In this document: positions 9,278-16,741 of the stretch, one piece after another | How positions within the stretch are numbered: the stretch's first letter is position 1 | Layout: every line of letters starts with the position of its first letter | NCBI RefSeq assembly: GCF_021729155.1 | Contig: NZ_JAJQYA010000008.1 | Coordinates: 107,901 to 171,900 of the forward strand | Source: Membranihabitans marinus | Lineage (GTDB): Bacteria > Bacteroidota > Bacteroidia > Chitinophagales > Saprospiraceae | DNA length: 64,000 nt | Reading direction: 5' to 3' | The notes under the pieces: generated by a model | The model's database searches: none | The model's input: the letters and a program-made list of their open reading frames with translations, nothing else | What the model was told of the DNA's origin: nothing | Position numbers and translations under genes: made by a program

Positions 9278-9678
9278 TAACGACGGAGAAACAAGTATTT
9301 ATACATCTTCCCATTCAACTTCAATATTCACTCCTAAATTATGAAAATGAAATATTTGACTATTAAAATATACTTAGAACCCCTAGTCACCAAAAATATT
9401 ATTTGCCAACTATAAAAAAAAGTACAATTCCTGTTATTTATGGTACATTTCAAACATAGCACAATTCCATAAATTTAGCAACATCCCAATATAGCAAGTA
9501 TTCTTAGTTTAATATATGAAATGTATGGTATTTCTTAAACATAGCCAGATTGTGTCAAATAACGAGAATGCAAGCGATTATCAACATCTAATCCAGCCTT
9601 GACCACAGGATATTTAACTAGTAATCTATGGAATAGTCTCGCTCCACTTAGGAAGTAATCCCTTTGTAAAAAGGTCCT
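9278..9678. other. Non-coding stretch upstream of the cytochrome gene
   Basis: No convincing gene. It holds the promoter/operator at 9389-9450. About 80 nt beyond the operator there is a partial echo of its distal end: TATGGTA followed by TTTCTTAAACATAG at 9524-9544, resembling TATGGTACATTTC-AAACATAG at 9439-9459. A minus-strand open stretch of about 63 codons lies at 9535-9730 but has no start codon and runs into a repeat, so it is not called a gene. Confidence 0.6.
9389..9450 (-). promoter_or_regulatory. Promoter/operator of the cytochrome-isomerase-enolase operon (copy 2 of shared motif)
   Basis: Minus-strand -7-like box TATTTTTG (9391-9398), with GTAC (9422-9425), TGT (9432-9434) and ATGGTAC (9440-9446) upstream. 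Offsets are the same as in the copy at 3003-3064 and about 22 of the 30 outermost positions match. The predicted leader to the ATG at 9235 is about 150 nt, much longer than for copy 1. Confidence 0.62.
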
Positions 9679-9950
9679 ATTACCAAATGCGTTTACAATG
9701 ACGGATAAGATTGCTAATGACTGAACGAAATACTAATTGCTAATCTAATAATGAAGTTGCTCTTTGAGCAACTACATTCAGTCGTGCTCTTCGCTCGTTC
9801 ATCCGCTGCGGCATGACTAGTATTTATGAAAACAGACGGTGTGGTTTTGATATTAAAAGATAAGAATATGTGTCAGGAATTCACCCGATTCTAATATGTC
9901 GCCCCTAGAGGACTTCTTTATAAAATATCTATCATAAATGCAATTGGTAT
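9679..9950. repeat. MITE-like palindromic element, copy B
   Basis: Left end TTACCAAATGCGTTTACAAT (from 9680) is matched in inverse orientation by the right end ...ATAAATGCAATTGGTAT (ending 9950). Left-end sequence through AATGACTGAA aligns with the left end of copy A at 14424. The interior has a strong hairpin (GTTGCTC-TTT-GAGCAAC, 9756-9772) and no gene. Non-autonomous transposable-element remnant is the best reading. Confidence 0.55.
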
Positions 9951-9985
9951 ATCACCTCTATAGACAATCCATTTCAGTACTACAA

Positions 9986-11716
9986 CTATCCCCCAATGGT
10001 AAACTTATGTAAAAAAGGAGTGTAACCCGTCAAATACACCGATTTTCCGTTTTGCTTCGGCAACATACCCCGCATCTGAGCCCAACGATGTTCCACCTTT
10101 CCGGGGCCAAAAACGATTTCATCATGACCAACAGTATACCGTGCTTCCTCCGAAGTGAGAAAATAACTATCCTCTGCCATCTCATCGACCTCTACCCCAC
10201 TCAACAATCCTCCAGCACGAAAATTCAATTCACAAGATACAGGTACATTATCTGTTCCCGATATACTCATTTCTATGGTCAATACACCATTATTTTCCTC
10301 AATGACGACTTCGTAATTCATGGTCTGCTTCTCTGACATCTCCCTCTTGCTTCGAGGGTATTCATGCCAGCCATCCACCCCAGTCCGATACTCCTTTGGA
10401 ATGGGTTGAAAATATCCATGAGTGACTGACCTTGATAATACAATCCTATTGCCTTCTATTTTCATGTTTTCAGGAACAAACTGCCCCAAACCACCATAGA
10501 ATGCAGCGCTCAATCGCATGGATTGCAAGACACTAGCTCCATTCATATAGACCAAAAAAGTAGGATTTTTACCTATCACAGATATATCTTTCTCTTGCCT
10601 TCTGATGCGCAATAAGCCGGACACCTTAAAATGTTTAAAATAATCCTGTGATATGGGTTGAGGCTCCACAACTTTTTGTCGATATATATCATCTGCGATT
10701 AAATCTGGAACCAAACTCAACACACTCTGCAAATTTTGATTTTCTATTAATTGACACACCGCTGCGTACTGAGGATTATTATCCTTTATCGCAAAATACC
10801 GGTACTGCAAATAATATCGAAACACATAGGCCTCAAAAGCTTTGTCTTGCCGATCAGAAGCTTCAGTTAACACTTCTCCTCCAGGCTGGATATAATACAT
10901 GGACATATCCAAATTCTTTCGCGCAACATCGAATAATGCTGGCCGATTTAAATGTCGACCAATCGTGGTAAACATATGATTACATATCGGAGAATACACC
11001 CCTACACTTCGCTCTGCATATTGCCCATCTTCATCTTGATCGATACCTTCAGACAACCACTCCTCGATGCGATCAACGTATTTCTGTTTTTTATCAATAG
11101 AATACAGACAAGCCAATGCCGAGGAAACCACCCACCTGTGATTAGCGGTGTGGATCCCCCCTACCGACAGACACTTACCCGCTCTGATTAAAAAAGTATA
11201 TATATTCTCAATACTACGATTCAGAGAAGACAGTGAAGCCATTTTCAACATCTTATATACCGGCACAAAATCATTGACAATAAAAGCCGTATCTGGAGTA
11301 GAATGAAAATTGGTGGAATACAGATCGATGCTACCATCCTCGTATTGAATGCGCAACATACAAGCAGTCGCTCTTTCCAATGCCTCCCTTAAATATTTAT
11401 TATTGTAATAATCCGAGTCCTTGTTCGACAAAGCGATGGCTGCTCGCATAATCATGGAAGCCGTACTATGAGCATTGGGGATTTCATATTGATTCATTGA
11501 GCCTCCAGCCCATTCTCCTTTATCCTCACTCAACTGACGAGACAACATTAAGGCAATCCCCTTGTCATTAAGAGCAATCAATCGAGTCAATAAATCGTCA
11601 TATTGCAACAGAGGTTTTGCCGATTCGCTATCTGACAAACTCGTAAATGGGAATAAAGACAAGGCAGTCATCCCAAAGGTTGATTGCTGAAGAAAGGTTC
11701 TCCGTTGTACCGACAT
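9986..11716 (-). CDS. Exported alpha/alpha-toroid protein, putative polysaccharide lyase/hydrolase relative
   Basis: A 576-residue protein with Tat-like leader (SVQRRTFLQQSTFGMTALSLFPF). The N-terminal about 330 residues look all-helical with toroid-type repeats (for example QYEDGSIDL, NHRWVVSSALACLYS, and GVYSPICNHMFTTIGRHL). The C-terminal about 220 residues are beta-rich (ISVIGKNPTFLVYMNGASV, VVIEENNGVLTIEM). This layout, toroid then beta-sandwich, is that of heparinase/alginate-lyase-like enzymes. I could not place it in a named family or point to catalytic residues with certainty. It lies downstream of the GH92 gene on the same strand with a 213-nt gap, supporting a role in glycan breakdown. 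Confidence 0.55.
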   Translation of the reverse strand: MSVQRRTFLQQSTFGMTALSLFPFTSLSDSESAKPLLQYDDLLTRLIALNDKGIALMLSRQLSEDKGEWAGGSMNQYEIPNAHSTASMIMRAAIALSNKDSDYYNNKYLREALERATACMLRIQYEDGSIDLYSTNFHSTPDTAFIVNDFVPVYKMLKMASLSSLNRSIENIYTFLIRAGKCLSVGGIHTANHRWVVSSALACLYSIDKKQKYVDRIEEWLSEGIDQDEDGQYAERSVGVYSPICNHMFTTIGRHLNRPALFDVARKNLDMSMYYIQPGGEVLTEASDRQDKAFEAYVFRYYLQYRYFAIKDNNPQYAAVCQLIENQNLQSVLSLVPDLIADDIYRQKVVEPQPISQDYFKHFKVSGLLRIRRQEKDISVIGKNPTFLVYMNGASVLQSMRLSAAFYGGLGQFVPENMKIEGNRIVLSRSVTHGYFQPIPKEYRTGVDGWHEYPRSKREMSEKQTMNYEVVIEENNGVLTIEMSISGTDNVPVSCELNFRAGGLLSGVEVDEMAEDSYFLTSEEARYTVGHDEIVFGPGKVEHRWAQMRGMLPKQNGKSVYLTGYTPFLHKFTIGG

Positions 11717-11929
11717 AGTATTATATTTTTATCCAAAAAAATTGATTATTTTTCAAGAAAATTATTTACTAAAGTATTTAAAAAAATAAAATCAATCTTA
11801 ATTATTAATCCCCCTAGCCTTATTTAAGCCTAGTTTCAACATTGTATTGACCTCCAAATTTATTCCAAGAGCAGCTATTATAAAATAGAACAAACCACTG
11901 GACTTAAATCAATATTCAGCACCCAATGA

Positions 11930-14302
11930 TCATTTCTGCAACAATTCACTAGGCGACACAACACCATCAACACCCCAAGAAGTATTGGGCAAATCTGACA
12001 TTTTCAACTCCAATTTCCCACCTTTAATCAACTCATCGTGAAAAATATATGCCGATTTATGCGACTGACCATTTAATGAAGCATCTTCCACATATACGCG
12101 ATCAGAAGAATTCCCTATGGTCGATATCTCAAAACTTCCTCCATGGTAATACTCCGGACTGAGGTGTAATACCACTTTGTCAAAAATAGGGCTGCCAATA
12201 TCATAAAAAGGACGCTGGGCACAACCAGCATGCATTTCAAACAAACCTATCTTCATCAACACGGCCAAAGAACCCATCAAACCTTGATCCTCATCACCAT
12301 TAAACCCTCTTTCCGGCGACAAATCAGCAAAAGCATGATCCAAGACCTGTCGTGTCCAATATTGGGTCAACCATGGATTCTGTATGTAATTAAATACAAA
12401 CCCTGTTTGAATACTGGGTTGATTTCCATAATTAATGGGTATTCGGCGATTGATCGCATTTAATTCTGCGGAGTGAGATTTACCCGCTGTAAAATCCAAT
12501 TTAGATGCCGTTTCAAAAGAAGCATTCAATTTGTTCGCGGCCGCTTGTGCTCCTCCCATTTTATGAGCCAATCCAGCTAGATCATGTGGAACATACCAAG
12601 TGGCTTGCGCACCGTTGGACTCTACAAACCCATGTTGATGTTCGTATATATCGTAGTCTTCCATCCATGAACCATAACCATCCTTGGGACGAATCCAACC
12701 GATGGATTCATCAAATATATTTTTCCAATTCGATGATCGATTCATAAAATATTGATAATCTTCCTTCTTCCCTAAGTTGTCAGCCAATTGCGCCAAACAC
12801 CAATCTTGAAACGAATACTCCAAGGTCTGTCCCGCGCCGTCTTGATGACCGGCCCAACGCTTGGGTCCCAAGGGATAAGGCACATAACCCTTCTCGATAT
12901 AGTGCTCTACACCTCCTCCTTTCCAAGTTTTGTGTTCGTAACCTGCCTTGGCCATCATCCCATTGGGCATGGCATTTTTCTTGAGACCAGCATACATAGT
13001 CGACACATCATAATCTCTAATGCCCTTCATATAACCGCCAATCATAAACGGGGTGGATGAAGCACCTGTCATCACATAAGTATAATTCCCTCCTGAAGGC
13101 CCTCTGGGAATCAAGCCTCCATCACCATACATCATCAACATTGATTGAGTAAACTCGGAAGCTATCTCTGGATACAACAACTGCCACAATGTGGTGATCG
13201 TCCACTGAGCACCCCAAAATGAATCGGAATTGTAATGATTGAATTTCGGCTGTCCCTTTTCATCCAAGGGAATTTGACCTATTCGAGGACGATCACCGGT
13301 CATATCGCAATACGCGCCATTGACATCACTTATAATTCGTCGTCCTTGTAGAGCCTTCCACAAATCGGTATAAAATCTTTGCTGTTGTTTCTCCGTATTG
13401 CCAGACACTTCGATTCGACCCAGCTTTTCATTCCATTCACTGCGTGATGATGCCACTACCTGATCAAAATCCCAGTGATTAAGCTCTGTCTTTAAATTTT
13501 TTCTCGCATTTTCAACACTGGTATAAGAAATGGCCACCTTCATCAATAGGGGCTTCTTTACGTTTTTTAAGGTAAAATACACTCCTCCGTCAGATCCTTC
13601 AAACTCTTTAACCTTGCCCAACAAGTCACCGGACTGCCATGCAGACACCGTCTTTGCACGGCGATTGAGTTTAATCACAAAGTATACATAGGTAGGCTTG
13701 GGACGTCTGCTGGTAGCCTCCATCAATGCATAGCCTTCTATTTCAGACTTAGACACTACTTTGGCATAACCAGACTTTGTACCAGAAGGTCCAAGCACTG
13801 TGCCCAAATCCAACAATACATGACCTTCTTCGTCCTTATTATTAAAGGTATATCGATGCATCCCCACACGGGTGGTAGAAGTCAGTTCAGCTGTAATCCC
13901 ATAATCCAACAGATCAACTTTGTGGTATCCGGGATGGACAACCTCGGTATCGTGACTATATTTTGATCCATAAGCATCTGGCCCCTTATGACCTTTAAAG
14001 GTTCCAGTCGTAGGCATAACTGGAATACCGGACATCTGCCAGGCATGGATATGACTAAAAAAACGAATACTGTCTTCGTTGTAACGATATCCAGAATTCC
14101 ATGCTCCATCGATAACCATATCAGGGCTTAGATTCACCATGCCAAATGGACGACTCGCTGAAGAAAAATAAAACCATCGAGAATTGGCTGCATCCAAATA
14201 AGGGTAAACTTTATCTACATATTCCGCTTGACCGTACAATGATTGACTGACCATACAAATTAAAGCGAAAAAAAAGAATTTTGTATTTTTTATATTCATC
14301 AT
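11930..14302 (-). CDS. GH92-family glycoside hydrolase (alpha-mannosidase-like), secreted
   Basis: A 790-residue secreted enzyme with Sec signal (FFFFALICMVSQSLYGQ). Family GH92 features are readable in order: N-terminal beta-sandwich with FSHIHAWQMSG and RPFGMVNLSP; core motif DSFWGAQWT (360-368); the VESNGAQATWYVPHDLAGL region with candidate general acid E561; and GFNGDEDQGLMG (667-677) corresponding to the GxPGNDDxG base motif with D670/D672. GH92 enzymes are Ca2+-dependent exo-alpha-mannosidases. Several usually invariant residues differ (GDEDQG rather than GNDDCG), so it may be a divergent subfamily with another substrate. ATG at 14299 is an equally good start. Confidence 0.85.
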   Translation of the reverse strand: MMNIKNTKFFFFALICMVSQSLYGQAEYVDKVYPYLDAANSRWFYFSSASRPFGMVNLSPDMVIDGAWNSGYRYNEDSIRFFSHIHAWQMSGIPVMPTTGTFKGHKGPDAYGSKYSHDTEVVHPGYHKVDLLDYGITAELTSTTRVGMHRYTFNNKDEEGHVLLDLGTVLGPSGTKSGYAKVVSKSEIEGYALMEATSRRPKPTYVYFVIKLNRRAKTVSAWQSGDLLGKVKEFEGSDGGVYFTLKNVKKPLLMKVAISYTSVENARKNLKTELNHWDFDQVVASSRSEWNEKLGRIEVSGNTEKQQQRFYTDLWKALQGRRIISDVNGAYCDMTGDRPRIGQIPLDEKGQPKFNHYNSDSFWGAQWTITTLWQLLYPEIASEFTQSMLMMYGDGGLIPRGPSGGNYTYVMTGASSTPFMIGGYMKGIRDYDVSTMYAGLKKNAMPNGMMAKAGYEHKTWKGGGVEHYIEKGYVPYPLGPKRWAGHQDGAGQTLEYSFQDWCLAQLADNLGKKEDYQYFMNRSSNWKNIFDESIGWIRPKDGYGSWMEDYDIYEHQHGFVESNGAQATWYVPHDLAGLAHKMGGAQAAANKLNASFETASKLDFTAGKSHSAELNAINRRIPINYGNQPSIQTGFVFNYIQNPWLTQYWTRQVLDHAFADLSPERGFNGDEDQGLMGSLAVLMKIGLFEMHAGCAQRPFYDIGSPIFDKVVLHLSPEYYHGGSFEISTIGNSSDRVYVEDASLNGQSHKSAYIFHDELIKGGKLELKMSDLPNTSWGVDGVVSPSELLQK

Positions 14303-14423
14303 AGAACCTACTGTTTAAATAGTGTAAAGAGAATTTAAGGAATAATGATATGCAAAATTAAGTCACGGACTCCATCCAATGTCGGTTAGAAAACAGACTT
14401 TCCTATTTGCATGAATATGATTT

Positions 14424-14787
14424 TTACCAATTACATTTTATGATGTCGGTTAAGATATTGAATGACTGAAGATAGTTGCCCTTTAGTCACACCTAATGCC
14501 GAAAATCGTCATTTGGCGAAGTTGACCGAACAATATGCGCAGCATCATAGATCCTTAATGGATCAATGGTGAGGGAACCGAAACCTCCGTGTTTCGGGTG
14601 GGTTCACCATTATACCGAGGATATTTAACCAAGGCTACCATGCCGAGGCGCGATTGCCCTGTATATCCTGTTTAAGCTCCTACTACCAGTAAATCATTAA
14701 TTCTCAATCCAAATTACTTAAGCCGCAATGCATTGCAACTCTAAAATAATTCGAAATATAACCGACAATTATAAACGTATTTGGCAT
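14424..14787. repeat. MITE-like element, copy A, with about 27-bp terminal inverted repeats
   Basis: The left end (14426-14452, ACCAATTACATTTTATGATG...GTTA) and the reverse complement of the right end (14759-14785, GCCAAATACGTTTATAATTG...GTTA) match at most positions. The roughly 360-bp interior has two clean hairpins (GATCC/GGATC at 14550-14564; CCGAAAC/GTTTCGG at 14578-14597) and no open reading frame of note. It fills most of the gap between the GH92 gene and the small membrane-protein gene. Same family as the elements at 9679-9950 and 23163-23323. Confidence 0.65.
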
Positions 14788-14830
14788 TATATTTCAAACA
14801 TAAAATAAATGTAAGAGAATTTCAATAAAA

Positions 14831-15010
14831 TTAATCGACAACTATTCGCCGTATAATGATTCTAGAACCAAAATAAACCACCATTCCTATGGCCATCCAT
14901 TGATAATTGTCTTCCAAGGAAATCGCCCCATAAAAAACTAAAAATGGAGGTATAATGGTGAGCAATAAGCCTATAAAGGCAACAATCCAAAGCAAGAATA
15001 CAGTATTCAT
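14831..15010 (-). CDS. Small two-helix membrane protein downstream of the permease (59 aa)
   Basis: A 59-residue reading frame below common length cut-offs. The first helix is residues 4-28 (VFLLWIVAFIGLLLTIIPPFLVFY); a short polar loop (SLEDNYQW) follows; the second helix is residues 39-53; the tail is basic (RIIIRRIVVD). ATG at 15008-15010 lies 39 nt after the permease stop on the same strand. Small membrane partners are common beside transporters; a role as an accessory subunit or stabiliser of the permease is inference. Family not recognised. Confidence 0.7.
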   Translation of the reverse strand: MNTVFLLWIVAFIGLLLTIIPPFLVFYGAISLEDNYQWMAIGMVVYFGSRIIIRRIVVD

Positions 15011-15049
15011 AATTTTTATTAAAATGATTCAATTCTAAAAATAGCAAGA

Positions 15050-16453
15050 CTATATATTGGACGCTGTCCGCAACCTTTGCTGAAACAACATCCCCAATAG
15101 AATATACAATAGAGCAGCCACAAACCAACCGGGCAAGCCTAAAAAGAAAATCTCCCATCCCAGGAAAAAGCTCAAACAATAACAAGCCAACAGTGACAAT
15201 ACCCATGTAAGTCCAGCGGCCCCATTAAATCGAAGTCCACGATCCAAAGCCCATTCCGATTTAAGTCCCATGCGAGGATAAACATATACGTCTATAATTA
15301 TAATCGCCCCCATTGGCATTAACAACAATCCATACAGTGCCACAAACTCCAGAAGTTTCATTACCAAGGCAGGAAAACAGGCGGCCAATGTAGTAATGGC
15401 TCCAACTATAAAGGTAATCTTCCAAGTCTTGATATTGGGCAATATAGATTGCACCGCCAATCCAGCTCTATATATGGTAGGATTGGCCGTCGTCCAACCA
15501 GCAACCATAACACAGATAGCTCCAGCGACACCAGCTGCATAATAAGCTACTGGCCCAGGTGCAAATTCCAGGCTATTTTGACTTTTATATAGAAAAACCG
15601 CATACAATATACCAGATGCCAACCAAGCAATGTAGTGACCTACAAACATTCCGCCTGCAGAGGCAAATCCAAAATAAGACTTTTTAGCATATCTCAAAAT
15701 CGACATATCTGCCATACCTATATGCATGGCCATATTGCAAAACCAAGCAAAAAAGATGACGTGATAAATCGAAAATTTCGACTGCCCTTCCAATGGAATT
15801 CCCGTCCAAATCCGCGATTCGGCTACTGGCCAAAATTCCGACCAATTATTAACACCGATTTCAGGCAAAACGGCCACAGCCGCTCCTATAAATATGAGTA
15901 TCATCCATGGGGCAGCTAAGTTGGCAAACTTAGACACCTGATCATACCCCAACATAGCAATTACAGTAGTAATCATACCTATTGCCACCACAATCACGAC
16001 CCACATCACACTGGTGGGCAACCAATCACCCAAATTGGGCATGGGTAGATTGAATGGAATCCCGACAGCGGTAGCGGAAACAGCAATCATCGATCCTGCT
16101 AAAAAACAAAACATAAGTGCATTGACCAAATTGTATATAGTCGTTAAATTTTTACCACAAATTTTTTCTAATTTAAAATACAGTGTAATGCGCTCTCTAA
16201 CAGCAATAGGGCCACAGAGAAAGGCCCAACTCAAAACGGCCAGTAAATTGCCTATCAACAACCCAACAACCAAGTCAAATGCCGCTACACCATGAGCCAC
16301 AAACAATGGACCAATGACAAACTCCGTCCCTGCCGTATGCTCTCCGGCATATAGTCCCAAAAAACTCCACCAACCTTTCCATTTTTTAGAGGGAACCGGC
16401 TCTCGTTCGTATTCCGTTACTGCATTAAGTTTTTTCTTAAAGGCATTAAACAT
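15050..16453 (-). CDS. NCS1-family (purine-cytosine permease-like) transporter
   Basis: Polytopic inner-membrane protein of about 467 residues with roughly 12 hydrophobic segments. The beginning (KGWWSFLGLYAGEHTAGTEFVIGP), GPIAVRERITLYFKLEKICG and the PTIYRAGLAVQS region are typical of the cytosine-permease/NCS1 branch, which imports nucleobases or related compounds with H+ or Na+. In this sugar-acid cluster it may carry a catabolic substrate instead. A TTG three codons upstream (16462) is possible, but the ATG at 16453 is preferred, with GAAAAG just before it. It is divergent from the PSCyt1 cytochrome gene and followed by a 59-aa membrane protein. Confidence 0.82.
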   Translation of the reverse strand: MFNAFKKKLNAVTEYEREPVPSKKWKGWWSFLGLYAGEHTAGTEFVIGPLFVAHGVAAFDLVVGLLIGNLLAVLSWAFLCGPIAVRERITLYFKLEKICGKNLTTIYNLVNALMFCFLAGSMIAVSATAVGIPFNLPMPNLGDWLPTSVMWVVIVVAIGMITTVIAMLGYDQVSKFANLAAPWMILIFIGAAVAVLPEIGVNNWSEFWPVAESRIWTGIPLEGQSKFSIYHVIFFAWFCNMAMHIGMADMSILRYAKKSYFGFASAGGMFVGHYIAWLASGILYAVFLYKSQNSLEFAPGPVAYYAAGVAGAICVMVAGWTTANPTIYRAGLAVQSILPNIKTWKITFIVGAITTLAACFPALVMKLLEFVALYGLLLMPMGAIIIIDVYVYPRMGLKSEWALDRGLRFNGAAGLTWVLSLLACYCLSFFLGWEIFFLGLPGWFVAALLYILLGMLFQQRLRTASNI

Positions 16454-16671
16454 ACTTTTCAACTATTTGTTAAAATTAGGTAATCACATAAAATTACAAT
16501 ATCAATTACGGCTCTCTTCCCTATTCTTACCTAATTAATCCACAAAACAATTACAGAACCTAATAAACACCAAACAACATATACACACCAAATTTTTAAT
16601 CATTATTTTGAAAATTTCACCTATATTAAAGCAAACAATAACCACCAAACTACTATTTTAAGTTAAAGTAA

Positions 16672-16703
16672 TTGTTCACAACCAAAATAATCCGTTATTT
16701 TTG
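16672..16703 (+). promoter_or_regulatory. Bacteroidota-type promoter before the PSCyt1/DUF1553 gene
   Basis: TTG at 16672-16674 and TATTTTTG (TAnnTTTG) at 16696-16703, spaced 21 nt, about 40 nt before the ATG at 16742. Matches the primary sigma factor pattern of Bacteroidota. Confidence 0.5.
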
Positions 16704-16741
16704 TAAGATTGACACTTTATATATTCCAACAATATAAATAG

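Noticed and set aside
9535..9730. Minus-strand open stretch of about 63 codons reading FLSGARLFHRLLVKYPVVKAG
   Set aside because: No start codon, part of it lies in the MITE end, and it has no recognisable family. A LVKYP-encoding 12-mer also occurs in the repeat at 14618-14629, pointing to repeat DNA rather than a gene.
14862..15206. 114-codon minus-strand frame overlapping the permease 3' end
   Set aside because: It is a shadow of the permease frame; the real small gene is at 14831-15010 in another frame.
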